From contig NZ_FXWK01000002.1 of NCBI RefSeq assembly GCF_900177655.1, positions 806,001 through 870,000 on the forward strand: DNA of 64,000 nucleotides. The letters run 5' to 3'. Source of the DNA: Devosia lucknowensis (GTDB lineage Bacteria; Pseudomonadota; Alphaproteobacteria; Rhizobiales; Devosiaceae). The notes beneath the pieces were generated by a model that worked only from the letters and a program-made list of their open reading frames with translations, did not search any database and was not told the DNA's origin. Below are positions 27,766 through 35,764 of this stretch, piece by piece (positions within the stretch are counted from its first letter, which is position 1; every line of letters starts with the position of its first letter). Made by a program: the position numbers and the translations under genes.

Positions 27766-28305
27766 ATGCCCCGGCTCTTTACCGGCCTTGAAATCCCGCC
27801 CGATGTGGGATTTGCGCTTTCGCTCAAGCGGGGCGGCCTCACCGGCGCGCGCTGGATCGATCCCGAGAATTACCACATCACCCTGCGCTTCATCGGCGAT
27901 GTCGATGGCCATGTCGCCGACGATGTGGCCGACAGTCTCGACAGGCTGTCCAACTCGCTGCGATTCCCGATCCGGTTGACGCATCTGGGCAGTTTCGGCG
28001 GCGACAAGCCGCGCGCGCTTTATGCGGGCGTCGAGCCATCCGAAGCGCTGAACCGCCTGCAGGCCGCCCATGAGCGTATCCTGCAAAAGGCCGGGCTGGC
28101 GCCCGAGGGTCGCCGGTTCGTGCCGCATGTGAGCCTTGCCCGCTTGCGCGGGACCTCGGCGGGGGAGCTGGCGCGCTTCATCGCCGAGGCCGCCCGGTTC
28201 GAACCCCTGAGCTTCGTGCCTGCCCGGTTCGTATTGTTTTCCAGCCGCGATTCCGTGGGGGGCGGGCCTTACCTCGTCGAGCAAAGCTACCCGCTCGCCG
28301 CCTAG
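27766..28305 (+). CDS. thpR: RNA 2',3'-cyclic phosphodiesterase (ThpR/LigT)
   Basis: A 179-residue 2H phosphoesterase. The two catalytic HxTx-type motifs are HITLRFIG near residue 38 and HVSLARLRG near residue 122, in the usual spacing, preceded by RLFTGLEIPPDVGFAL. It hydrolyses 2',3'-cyclic phosphates on RNA to 2'-phosphates in vitro. The ATG at 27766 follows a GGGAGG ribosome site. It is monocistronic, divergent from the Bax1-like gene. Confidence 0.92.
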   Translation: MPRLFTGLEIPPDVGFALSLKRGGLTGARWIDPENYHITLRFIGDVDGHVADDVADSLDRLSNSLRFPIRLTHLGSFGGDKPRALYAGVEPSEALNRLQAAHERILQKAGLAPEGRRFVPHVSLARLRGTSAGELARFIAEAARFEPLSFVPARFVLFSSRDSVGGGPYLVEQSYPLAA

Positions 28306-28535
28306 GACGTCGCGCCATCACACCCTTGTTAGCCAGTGGTTAACCCTTTGCCCCACACATGCCCGGCAACCCGGCCCCATGTGCCGCATTCCCGCCGCCT
28401 TTGCCTTTCATTTGATGCAAATAGCCTGGTGGTGGCGGGGGCCGACAGGTTTTGACACCTTGGTAACCATGTTCGGGGCAGACTGGGCGGACAGAACGCC
28501 CCGAACGGCAGCAAGATAAAGAGGATGAATTGGCG

Positions 28536-29057
28536 ATGACGACGAAAACCGGTGGCCTCGTACTCGGGCTCGCGGTGGCGACGATCATGGCTCTGGCACC
28601 GGCCGCGCAGGCGCAGCAGGCAACGGAGCTGGGCACCTTCAATGCATGGTCGGCGTATACGGCCACGGATCAGAGCGGGCAGCTCTGCTTCATCATCGGC
28701 GAGCCGCAGTCGAGCGAACCGGCCGGCGCCAACCGGGATCCGATCAAGTTCCTGATCGTCCACCGCAAGGGCATGGGCTCGAAGAACGAAGTCCAGACCC
28801 AGATCGGCTACCCCTACAACACGTCGGATGCCAAGGCGTCCGTGGCCATCGATGGCAAGAGTTATGTCATGGCCGCGCGCGGCTCGACGGCATGGCTGGC
28901 ATCGAGCGGCGACGAGCCGGCCTTCGTGCAGGCGTTCAAGGCCGGCGGCCAGATGGTGGTGCGCGGCACCAGCCAGCGCGGAACCAACACCGTCGATACC
29001 TATTCTCTCTCCGGTGCGACTGCCGCCGTCAACGCGATCGACGCTGCCTGCCAATAA
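28536..29057 (+). CDS. IalB-family exported protein, paralogue 1
   Basis: A 173-residue protein with signal peptide (MTTKTGGLVLGLAVATIMALAPAAQA) and an invasion-associated locus B domain: LGTFNAWSAYTATDQSGQLCFIIGEPQSSEP, KFLIVHRKG, NEVQTQIGYPYN, KASVAIDGKSYVM, GGQMVVRGTSQRGTNTVDTYSLSGATAAVNAIDAAC. Two cysteines could form a disulfide. IalB was named in Bartonella, where it aids erythrocyte entry, but homologues are frequent in free-living Rhizobiales, so the function here is unknown and probably envelope-related. It is followed 87 bp later by a divergent paralogue. Confidence 0.85.
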   Translation: MTTKTGGLVLGLAVATIMALAPAAQAQQATELGTFNAWSAYTATDQSGQLCFIIGEPQSSEPAGANRDPIKFLIVHRKGMGSKNEVQTQIGYPYNTSDAKASVAIDGKSYVMAARGSTAWLASSGDEPAFVQAFKAGGQMVVRGTSQRGTNTVDTYSLSGATAAVNAIDAACQ

Positions 29058-29144
29058 GGGCTTGCCTCGTCCGCCCCTAACCTTTGTAACTGGGCTCCGG
29101 GTCGCCTGACCCGTTGCCCAGTTCCTTATTGAAGCCGAGACCCG

Positions 29145-29651
29145 ATGACCCGTATCCTTGCCCTGCCGCTCGCCGCAATGCTGTCGCTGGCCACGTTCCT
29201 GCCGGTCCAGGCGCAGTCGGCGCGGGTGCTGGGCGATTTCCGGGACTGGTCGAGCTTTGCGGCCGACGATGGCGGCGGCACGGTCTGCTTTGCCATGACC
29301 AAGCCCAAGAGCGTCGAACCGACGCCGGAGGGCTACAGCGAGGGCTATCTCTACATCACCAATCGGCCTGCCGAGGATGTGGTGAACGAGTTCAACGTCG
29401 TTGCCGGCTATACTTTCCAGACGGGTTCGCGCGCCACGGCCAGCGTCGGCGGCCAGGAATTCGCGCTTTTCACCCAGGCTGACGCGGCTTGGCTCGACGA
29501 CAGCGCCGAGGCGGCAAACCTTGCGGCTGCGATCCGCTCTGGTTCCACCGTCGTCATCACCGGCACTTCGGCCAATGGCACGCAGGTGGTGCAGTCCTAT
29601 TCGCTGTCCGGCGCCACCGCCGCACAGCAGGCGATTGGGGCTGAGTGCTGA
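29145..29651 (+). CDS. IalB-family exported protein, paralogue 2
   Basis: A 168-residue protein with signal peptide (MTRILALPLAAMLSLATFLPVQAQ) and the same fold as its neighbour: VLGDFRDWSSFAADDGGGTVCFAMTKPKSVEP, YLYITNRPAEDVVNEFNVVAGYTFQ, VGGQEFALFTQADAAWL, STVVITGTSANGTQVVQSYSLSGATAAQQAIGAEC. The paralogues share the C-terminal YSLSGATAA motif and the two-cysteine layout but differ elsewhere, so the duplication is old. It is probably co-transcribed with paralogue 1. Confidence 0.85.
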   Translation: MTRILALPLAAMLSLATFLPVQAQSARVLGDFRDWSSFAADDGGGTVCFAMTKPKSVEPTPEGYSEGYLYITNRPAEDVVNEFNVVAGYTFQTGSRATASVGGQEFALFTQADAAWLDDSAEAANLAAAIRSGSTVVITGTSANGTQVVQSYSLSGATAAQQAIGAEC

Positions 29652-29679
29652 TCCTCAGCGCTTCTGGTTGCGTCCCTGA

Positions 29680-29746
29680 TTGACCCGAGGATCATTCCAG
29701 GCTCGTAAGGGTGACGCGTGACCCTCGGATCAAGTCCGAGGACGGC
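29680..29746. repeat. Dispersed intergenic palindromic element, copy 2
   Basis: About 67 bp from TGACCCGAGGATC to CAAGTCCGAGGACGGC, with the inner palindrome CCTCGGATCAAGTCCGAGG. It matches 5398-5466 in both ends and length. It lies after an IalB gene and before rlmN. Confidence 0.65.
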
Positions 29747-29869
29747 TCTGAGTTTTGGAGCGCTGCGCGTCCATCGCAGGCCCGCCTCCCAGCAGCGTGA
29801 CTTTGCGTAACGCCGCGCCATATGCTATTGGCCGCCAACTTCCCGCATTGCTGAGCTCCGTTGCGCCCC

Positions 29870-31078
29870 ATGTCCATAGCGCTGAACCTTGACCATTCGA
29901 CCGCCATTCGCCCGGCTCCTGCCGCGCGGCCGTCGCTGATCGGCCTTTCCAAGGCCGGCCTTGCCGAGGCGCTGGTCGGCCACGAGGTGGTCTCGGAAAA
30001 AGAAGGTCGGATGCGCGCCAGCCAGCTCTGGAACTGGCTCTACGTCAACGGCGTCACCGATTTCGACCGCATGACCAATGTGGCCAAGCCGGTTCGCCAG
30101 AAGCTTGCCGATACCTTCAACCTCGATCGCCCGGAAATCGTCACCGAACAGGTGTCGGTCGACGGCACCCGCAAGTGGCTGTTCCGCTTCCGCGACCCGC
30201 AGAACCCCCACATGCCGCCGGTGGAAGTGGAAACGGTCTATATTCCCGAAAGCGATCGCGGGACGCTGTGCGTGTCCTCGCAGGTGGGCTGCACGCTGAC
30301 CTGTTCGTTCTGCCATACCGGCACCCAGAAGCTGGTGCGCAACCTGACAGCCGGGGAAATCCTGGGGCAGATCCTCATGGCGCGCGAGCGCCTCGGCGAT
30401 TTCCCGGGTGGTTCGCGCCCCGACGACGGTGGCCTCGTGCCATCGGGGGAAACCCGCGCCATCACCAATATCGTCATGATGGGCATGGGCGAGCCGCTCT
30501 ACAATTACGACAACGTCAAGCAGGCGCTGCTGATCGCCTCGGCCGGCGATGGCATGTCCATTTCCAAGCGCCGTATCACGCTCTCGACCTCGGGCGTCGT
30601 GCCCTATATCGAGCCCACCGGCCGTGAAATCGACGTCATGCTGGCCATTTCGCTGCATGCTGTGCGCGACGATCTGCGCGACGTGCTGGTGCCGATCAAC
30701 AAGAAGTGGCCGCTCAAGGAGCTTTTGGAAGCCTGCCGCAATTACCCCGGCCTTTCCAACGCCCGCCGCATCACCTTCGAATATGTGATGCTCGATGGCA
30801 TCAACGACAGTGACGCCGAGGCCAAGGAACTGGTGCGCCTGCTGGCCGGTATCCCGGCCAAGATCAATCTCATCCCGTTCAACCCCTGGCCCGGTTCGAA
30901 CTACGGCACCTCGCCAAGCTCACGCATCGAGCGCTTCGCCGATATCGTGAACAAGGCCGGTTATGCCTCCCCCGTGCGCACGCCGCGCGGCCGCGATATC
31001 TTCGCCGCCTGTGGGCAATTGAAGAGCGAAAGCGAACGTCTGACCAAGAAGGACCGCGAGGCCCTGCTGGCGCTGTAG
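29870..31078 (+). CDS. rlmN: 23S rRNA/tRNA adenine-C2 methyltransferase RlmN
   Basis: RlmN is a radical SAM enzyme that methylates A2503 of 23S rRNA and A37 of some tRNAs. The 402 residues contain the [4Fe-4S] motif [14 protein letters not shown] (about residues 141-148), the [13 protein letters not shown] and [11 protein letters not shown] segments, [19 protein letters not shown] and the C-terminal catalytic cysteine in [11 protein letters not shown]. The ATG at 29870 is used; an in-frame TTG nine bases earlier is less likely. Confidence 0.95.
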   Translation: MSIALNLDHSTAIRPAPAARPSLIGLSKAGLAEALVGHEVVSEKEGRMRASQLWNWLYVNGVTDFDRMTNVAKPVRQKLADTFNLDRPEIVTEQVSVDGTRKWLFRFRDPQNPHMPPVEVETVYIPESDRGTLCVSSQVGCTLTCSFCHTGTQKLVRNLTAGEILGQILMARERLGDFPGGSRPDDGGLVPSGETRAITNIVMMGMGEPLYNYDNVKQALLIASAGDGMSISKRRITLSTSGVVPYIEPTGREIDVMLAISLHAVRDDLRDVLVPINKKWPLKELLEACRNYPGLSNARRITFEYVMLDGINDSDAEAKELVRLLAGIPAKINLIPFNPWPGSNYGTSPSSRIERFADIVNKAGYASPVRTPRGRDIFAACGQLKSESERLTKKDREALLAL

Positions 31079-31114
31079 GGCTGGACCAACGAATTCTGGA
31101 AAATGCCGGGATAA

Positions 31115-31131
31115 TGCCCTATATCAGGGCA
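31115..31131. promoter_or_regulatory. Operator-like palindrome before the toxin-antitoxin genes
   Basis: TGCCCT-ATATC-AGGGCA is a perfect 6-bp dyad that starts next to a GATAAT -10-like hexamer, 12 bp before the antitoxin ATG. Type II antitoxins usually repress their own promoters through such sites. Confidence 0.55.
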
Positions 31132-31142
31132 ATGGAGGCATC

Positions 31143-31376
31143 ATGAAGGTTTCCGTAAAAGCTGCTGAAGCAAACCTGAGCGAATTGATCGACGCCGCGC
31201 TTTCGGGCGAAGAAGTCGTTATCGACAAGGACAGCTCAACAGCCGTAAGAATCGTGCCGGTCCAGCAGTCTATGCCGTTCAAATTTGGGCTGCTGGCGGG
31301 TAAAGTTGGTGAAGTGCCCGACTTTCTCGAGCCCATGAGCGAGGAAGATCTCGCAGCATGGGAAGGCGCGGCTTGA
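31143..31376 (+). CDS. Phd/YefM-type antitoxin
   Basis: A 77-residue antitoxin. MKVSVKAAEANLSELIDAALSGEEVVIDKDSSTAVRIVPV is the DNA-binding Phd fold (usually ...AKNNLSELLDRVEAGEEVVI...), and the C-terminal part (FGLLAGKVGEVPDFLEPMSEEDLAAWEG) would wrap the toxin. It overlaps the PIN-domain toxin gene by 19 bp. Base composition is visibly less GC-rich than the flanking rlmN and rlmJ, consistent with acquisition. Confidence 0.87.
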   Translation: MKVSVKAAEANLSELIDAALSGEEVVIDKDSSTAVRIVPVQQSMPFKFGLLAGKVGEVPDFLEPMSEEDLAAWEGAA

Positions 31377-31774
31377 GCCGGGTTTTGCTGGACACCCATG
31401 TTTGGGCTTGGTCTCTAGCGGACGACAAGCGACTTTCCTCCCGAGCTTTTGACGCTATTGCAGCGGCTGAAGCAGTTTCCGTGAGCGCAATTAGCTTATA
31501 CGAGATTGGACAAAAGGTTCGTTTGGGCAAGTGGCCCGAGATGGAGCCACATTTTTTGGACTTGGATAAGTTTGCTGCTCGCCAAGGCGTGGAGTTACTT
31601 GCCGTGTGGCCCTCGGCGTGTCTGGTTGGGGCAGCCTTTCAATGGAACCACCGAGATCCATTCGATCGAATTATAGGGGCTACGGCGCTTGTTGGAGAAT
31701 ACACGCTTATTTCTGCCGATATGATTTTCGATGAGCTTGCAGACTATCCCGGATGGCAGGGGCGCCTCTGGTAG
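31358..31774 (+). CDS. VapC-type PIN-domain toxin
   Basis: A 138-residue PIN ribonuclease. Acidic catalytic positions are present: LLDTHVWAW (first Asp), VSAISLYEIGQKVRLGK (Glu), RDPFDRIIGATALV (Asp) and LISADMIFDELADYPG (final Asp). The type pairs with Phd-like antitoxins and cleaves tRNA or rRNA when freed. It starts at the ATG at 31358 inside the antitoxin gene (a TTG at 31373 is an alternative). There are only two bases between its stop and the convergent rlmJ stop. Confidence 0.87.
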   Translation: MGRRGLSRVLLDTHVWAWSLADDKRLSSRAFDAIAAAEAVSVSAISLYEIGQKVRLGKWPEMEPHFLDLDKFAARQGVELLAVWPSACLVGAAFQWNHRDPFDRIIGATALVGEYTLISADMIFDELADYPGWQGRLW

Positions 31775-31776
31775 CC

Positions 31777-32625
31777 CTACTCCCCAGCCACCCAATCCAC
31801 GCGCCAGCGTCCGCGCCGCTCTTCACTGAGCAAATCCGTAAGCGCCGGCAGTACCGCCCGCATTTCTTCGTCCAAGACATAGGGCGGGTTGACCACGACC
31901 ATGCCTGTACCATGGAGGCGCGGCGGCTCTGATGGCGGGCGAATGGTCAGTTCGATCCGCAGGATTTTGGGGATGCCTGTCGCCTTGAGCGCCTTGATAT
32001 AGGCGTCGACTTCGGCAACGTCCTTGATCGGATACCAATAGGCGTAAATGCCGCCAGGCCAGCGTTGATGGCCCTGCACCAGACTTTTGACCATGCGCGA
32101 AAATTCGCCCTTCTCCTCGAAAGGCGGATCGACCAGCACGAGGCCGCGCTTTTCTTTGGGGGGCAGATGGGTGCCGAACAGCTTCCAGGCATCGAGCTCG
32201 GTGACGCGCGTCTGGAAATCCCCGGCGAAGTTCTGCCTCAGGCGATCGGCATCCATCGGGTGCAGCTCGAAGGCCATCAGCCGGTCCTGGTCGCGCAGCA
32301 TATGCCGCGTGATGAAAGGCGAGCCCGGATAGAAGCGCAACTTTCCGTCCGGATTACGTGCCCGCACCGCGTCGAGATAGGGCGCGAGCAGGTCCGCCAC
32401 ATCCTGCGGAAGTTTCACGTGAATCAGCCGGCCGATGCCGTCCTGCCATTCGCCGGTCTTTTCCGCCTGGTCCCCGAAGAGGTCGTAGATGCCAAGCCCC
32501 GCATGGGTGTCGATCACCCGGAAGGCGGCATCCTTTTTCATCAGGTAGGTGAGGATGCGGGTGAGGATGGTGTGCTTCACGACATCGGCAAAGTTGCCGG
32601 CATGAAAGGCGTGGCGGTAATTCAA
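31777..32625 (-). CDS. rlmJ: 23S rRNA (adenine-N6)-methyltransferase RlmJ
   Basis: RlmJ methylates A2030 of 23S rRNA. The 282 residues start, from a TTG at 32625, as NYRHAFHAGNFADVVKHTILTRIL, the conserved family N terminus. The SAM/catalytic motif is LVLVDPPFEEKGEF, with YWYPIKD and GTGMVVVNPPYVLDEEM further on. The TTG is the only start that begins at the family N terminus. It overlaps the lysE stop by four bases (TTGA), so it is translationally coupled to the exporter gene. Confidence 0.92.
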   Translation of the reverse strand: MNYRHAFHAGNFADVVKHTILTRILTYLMKKDAAFRVIDTHAGLGIYDLFGDQAEKTGEWQDGIGRLIHVKLPQDVADLLAPYLDAVRARNPDGKLRFYPGSPFITRHMLRDQDRLMAFELHPMDADRLRQNFAGDFQTRVTELDAWKLFGTHLPPKEKRGLVLVDPPFEEKGEFSRMVKSLVQGHQRWPGGIYAYWYPIKDVAEVDAYIKALKATGIPKILRIELTIRPPSEPPRLHGTGMVVVNPPYVLDEEMRAVLPALTDLLSEERRGRWRVDWVAGE

Positions 32626-33272
32626 GACTTGCGGCCTTCGGCGAGCAGGATGGTGGCGGCGAAGGCGATGAAGACGGCGGCAAAGCTCCAGTTGAGCGCC
32701 TTGGACACCCATTGATTGTCGCGCAGCGTCGTCGTCAGCCATTCGGCGAAGAGCACGGTGGCGATGACCACGGGGAGCGATACGATGATGAATTCGACGC
32801 CCAGGAACAGCAGTTTGCTGGCCGCCGCCGGGTCATCGGCGGAGATGAATTGGGGCAGGAAGGTCACGAAGAACAGCGCCACCTTGGGATTGGTGAGGTT
32901 GATGGCGAGGCCGGTCATATAGCTTTGCAGCAGGCTGGGCTGCCTGCCACCGGCCCGCGTCACCAGAAGCCCGCCGCCCGAACGGATCGCCTGGATGGCA
33001 AGCCATACTAGGTAAAGCGCGCCGATGATCTTGAGGGCCCAGAAGGCCGCCGGGGCCGCCACGATCAGCACGGATATCCCGAAGGCGACGAGCGTCGTGT
33101 GCACGGCAATGCCGGTACTGGTGCCCAGAACGGCGGCAAAGCCGTGTGCGCGTCCGAAATTCATGGTGCGCGAAACGAACAGCGCCATGTCGGGCCCCGG
33201 CGTGACGGCCAGGACAAAGCCGGCTAGCGCAAAAGTGAGGATGACCGAAATATCGGGAATGAAAGCGGGCAT
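32622..33272 (-). CDS. LysE/RhtB family amino acid exporter
   Basis: A 216-residue membrane protein with about six hydrophobic segments. The N-terminal LTFALAGFVLAVTPGPDMALFVSRTMNFGRAHGFAAVLGTSTGIAVHTTLVAFGIS carries the family TPGPD motif, and GLAINLTNPKVALFFVTFLPQFI is also typical. Members export lysine, threonine, homoserine or other amino acids. The start is the ATG at 33272 (MPAFIPDISVIL). Clustering with an Lrp regulator suggests amino-acid-responsive control; substrate unknown. Confidence 0.9.
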   Translation of the reverse strand: MPAFIPDISVILTFALAGFVLAVTPGPDMALFVSRTMNFGRAHGFAAVLGTSTGIAVHTTLVAFGISVLIVAAPAAFWALKIIGALYLVWLAIQAIRSGGGLLVTRAGGRQPSLLQSYMTGLAINLTNPKVALFFVTFLPQFISADDPAAASKLLFLGVEFIIVSLPVVIATVLFAEWLTTTLRDNQWVSKALNWSFAAVFIAFAATILLAEGRKS

Positions 33273-33328
33273 GAGCGGCTCATCTGGCAGGCATTGCCCA
33301 TGCTCATAGCCTGCCGCTTGCAGCGACA

Positions 33329-33724
33329 CTAGGGCTCGCTGCGCCCAGGGACGGTGCGATTGCGCTCATAGCGGCGCGCCACCGGGAAGGGTGGAAGCCA
33401 GGATTCGCGCCTGATGGTCCAGATTTCGTATGTCGGCACATACTGATCGGGCCCGTCGAGGCAACCGAGGCTGATTTCGACCTCATCGCCGCTGACCGAG
33501 AAGACAGGCGACCCACAAAGGCCGCAGAAGTGGCGGTTCTCGAGGTGCCGGGTCTCCCCGGCTATCGTCACGGCATCCGCGGGAAAGATGGCGGAGGCAT
33601 GAAAAAGCGCGCCGTGAAACCGGCGACAGTCGAGGCAATGACAGATGCCCACCCGATAGGGGACACCGGTTGCGGTAAACCGCACGGCGCCGCAGCGGCA
33701 GCCTCCGGAAACCGGCCCTGTCAT
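33329..33724 (-). CDS. GFA (glutathione-dependent formaldehyde-activating / CENP-V) family protein
   Basis: A 131-residue zinc protein. The zinc ligands are in GGCRCGAVRF, GICHCLDCRRFHG and FCGLCGSPVFS, the full GFA set. It covers LHASAIF-like FHASAIFPADAVTIAG and ends ISLGCLDGPDQYVPTYEIWTIRRESWLP. Few members have proven activity with S-hydroxymethylglutathione, so formaldehyde detoxification is not assured. The ATG at 33724 overlaps the Lrp stop (ATGA), so it is translated as part of that unit. Confidence 0.88.
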   Translation of the reverse strand: MTGPVSGGCRCGAVRFTATGVPYRVGICHCLDCRRFHGALFHASAIFPADAVTIAGETRHLENRHFCGLCGSPVFSVSGDEVEISLGCLDGPDQYVPTYEIWTIRRESWLPPFPVARRYERNRTVPGRSEP

Positions 33725-34185
33725 AGCGGCAGCTCCCGCGTCGCCTTGATCGTTTCCATGGGCACGTCGGTCTTGACGCTCTGCACGCTTGGAATACGCA
33801 TCAGGTAGTCCGATTGAAATCGCCAGTAGGCATGGAGATCCTTGGTCACGATGCGCATGATGGCGTCGCATTCGCCGGTGGTGAGATAGCATTCGGCCAC
33901 TTCGGGAAACTTGCGAACCGTTTCGGCAAACTGATTGGTGGTTTCGGCGTCCTGTGTCTTGAACCAGATGCGCGCAAATACGGTGAGGCCGAGACCCAAC
34001 TTGGGCGCATCGAGCACGGCGACATACTGGTCGATCACGCCTTTTTCCTCGAGCAGCTTCACCCGCCTCAGGCACGGCGAAGGCGACAGGCCCACGGCAC
34101 TGGCCAGTTCGACATTGGACATGCGGCCATTGCGTTGCAGGGCGCGAAGAATACGGCGATCGATGGCATCCAGCATTTCTGGCAT
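33721..34185 (-). CDS. Lrp/AsnC family transcriptional regulator
   Basis: A 154-residue feast/famine regulator. The N-terminal helix-turn-helix is LDAIDRRILRALQRNGRMSNVELASAVGLSPSPCLRRVKLLEEKGVIDQY. The C-terminal RAM ligand domain has AVLDAPKLGLGLTVFARIWFKTQDAETTNQF and ECYLTTGECDAIMRIVTKDLHAY. The ATG at 34185 follows a GAGG site. It is divergent from argG and heads the leftward unit Lrp-GFA-LysE-RlmJ, so it probably controls the exporter, perhaps argG, and itself. Confidence 0.9.
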   Translation of the reverse strand: MPEMLDAIDRRILRALQRNGRMSNVELASAVGLSPSPCLRRVKLLEEKGVIDQYVAVLDAPKLGLGLTVFARIWFKTQDAETTNQFAETVRKFPEVAECYLTTGECDAIMRIVTKDLHAYWRFQSDYLMRIPSVQSVKTDVPMETIKATRELPL

Positions 34186-34208
34186 GACGTGCCTCAATAA
34201 TCAGTTCA

Positions 34209-34227
34209 ATTGGCAGATTACGCCAAT
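34209..34227. promoter_or_regulatory. Palindrome in the lrp-argG divergent region (1)
   Basis: ATTGGC-AGATTAC-GCCAAT, a perfect 6-bp dyad with 7-base spacer, 24 bp upstream of the Lrp start. Candidate site for Lrp autoregulation. Confidence 0.45.
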
Positions 34228-34240
34228 GAGTGTGCAATTT

Positions 34241-34255
34241 TTGCGATAATCGCAA
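34241..34255. promoter_or_regulatory. Palindrome in the lrp-argG divergent region (2)
   Basis: TTGCGA-TAA-TCGCAA, a perfect 15-bp dyad in an AT-rich stretch between the divergent lrp and argG starts, flanked by AATTTT and AGAGAATT. Its symmetric AT-centred form fits an Lrp-type operator. Confidence 0.5.
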
Positions 34256-34312
34256 GAGAATTGCGCGATCCCGGGCGTATCGTGGCCGCATCGGAACTCT
34301 GGACGAGATGTA

Positions 34313-35536
34313 ATGGCAAACGAGATCAAGAAAGTCGTGCTGGCCTATTCGGGTGGCCTCGACACCTCCATCATCCTCAAATGGCTGCAGGAAACCTACA
34401 ATTGCGAGGTCGTGACCTTCACGGCCGACTTGGGGCAGGGCGAGGAGCTGGAGCCGGCGCGCAAGAAGGCCGAGATGTTCGGCATCAAGGATATCCGCAT
34501 CGAGGACCTGCGCGAGGAATTCGTGCGCGACTTCGTGTTCCCGATGTTCCGCGCCAACACGGTCTATGAAGGCCAATACCTGCTCGGCACCTCCATCGCC
34601 CGTCCGCTGATCTCCAAGCGCCTCGTCGAAATCGCCCAGGAAGTGGGCGCCGATGCGATCTCGCATGGCGCGACCGGCAAGGGCAATGACCAGGTGCGGT
34701 TCGAGCTGACCGCCAACGCGCTCGATCCTTCGATCAAGGTGATTGCGCCTTGGCGCGAGTGGGACCTTCGAAGCCGCACCCAGCTGCTCGACTATGCCGA
34801 GCGCAACCAGATCCCGATCGCCAAGGACAAGCGCGGCGAAGCGCCGTTCTCGGTCGATGCCAACCTGCTCCACACCTCGTCGGAAGGCATGGTTCTCGAA
34901 GATCCGGGCGTGCCCTTCCCCGACTACGTGCCGCAGCGCACGGTCGATCCGGAAAAGGCCCCCGACGAGGCCGAGATCATCACCATCGGCTATGAAAAGG
35001 GCGATCCGGTCTCGATCAATGGCGAAAAGCTGTCGCCCGCAGCGCTTCTGACCAGGCTCAACGAGCTCGGCGGCAGGCATGGCGTCGGTCGTCTCGATCT
35101 GGTCGAGAACCGTTTCGTCGGCATGAAGTCGCGCGGGCTCTACGAAACGCCGGGTGGCACCATCCTCCTCGTGGCGCATCGCGGCATCGAATCGATCACG
35201 CTCGATCGCGGCGAGGCCCATCTCAAGGATGAGCTGATGCCCAAATATGCCGAGCTCATTTATAACGGCTTCTGGTTCTCGCCCGAACGCGAGATGCTGC
35301 AGGCCCTGATCGACAGGAGCCAGGACTATGTCACCGGCGAGGTCACGGTGAAGCTCTACAAGGGTTCGGCCAGCGTCATTGCGCGCACCTCGCCGCATTC
35401 GCTCTACAACATGGATCTCGTGACCTTCGAAGAAGGCGCGATCGCCTATGACCACAAGGATGCCGCGGGCTTCATCCGCCTCAACGGTCTCCGCCTCAAG
35501 ACCTGGGCCGCACGCAACATGAAGGCGCAGGGCTAA
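34313..35536 (+). CDS. argG: Argininosuccinate synthase
   Basis: ArgG joins citrulline and aspartate with ATP in arginine synthesis. The 407 residues carry the P-loop-like [51 protein letters not shown], and the C-terminal [23 protein letters not shown] and [21 protein letters not shown] segments. The ATG at 34313 gives the family start [15 protein letters not shown]. It is monocistronic and divergent from the Lrp regulator across a 127-bp region with two palindromes. Confidence 0.98.
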   Translation: MANEIKKVVLAYSGGLDTSIILKWLQETYNCEVVTFTADLGQGEELEPARKKAEMFGIKDIRIEDLREEFVRDFVFPMFRANTVYEGQYLLGTSIARPLISKRLVEIAQEVGADAISHGATGKGNDQVRFELTANALDPSIKVIAPWREWDLRSRTQLLDYAERNQIPIAKDKRGEAPFSVDANLLHTSSEGMVLEDPGVPFPDYVPQRTVDPEKAPDEAEIITIGYEKGDPVSINGEKLSPAALLTRLNELGGRHGVGRLDLVENRFVGMKSRGLYETPGGTILLVAHRGIESITLDRGEAHLKDELMPKYAELIYNGFWFSPEREMLQALIDRSQDYVTGEVTVKLYKGSASVIARTSPHSLYNMDLVTFEEGAIAYDHKDAAGFIRLNGLRLKTWAARNMKAQG

Positions 35537-35695
35537 GACAGCGCGTCGGGGCCGGCCTCGGCCGGCTCCGGCGTGCGCGAGTGTACGTAAACTCATACCC
35601 TATCATTTTGCGCCGGATATGGGCATGCTGCATCAAAGACCGGCGCGGCGCGGGTCGAGGCACGTCCTTCGCGAAATCGATTGAACCCGCCACAT

Positions 35696-35710
35696 TTAAG
35701 CCCGCGTTAA
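35696..35710 (+). promoter_or_regulatory. CtrA-type box before a c-di-GMP protein gene
   Basis: TTAA-GCCCGCG-TTAA matches the TTAA-N7-TTAA consensus of the cell-cycle regulator CtrA exactly. It ends 54 bp before the ATG of the GGDEF-EAL gene, a position compatible with promoter control. Confidence 0.55.
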
Positions 35711-35764
35711 GCAGACGTGACTAGCTTTTGCGCACGTCGCGAATTGGCTCTTTGGGGAGGGTGG

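Noticed and set aside
33725..35596. Extension of the GFA frame leftward across argG
   Set aside because: GFA starts at the ATG at 33724; the extension is antisense to Lrp and argG.
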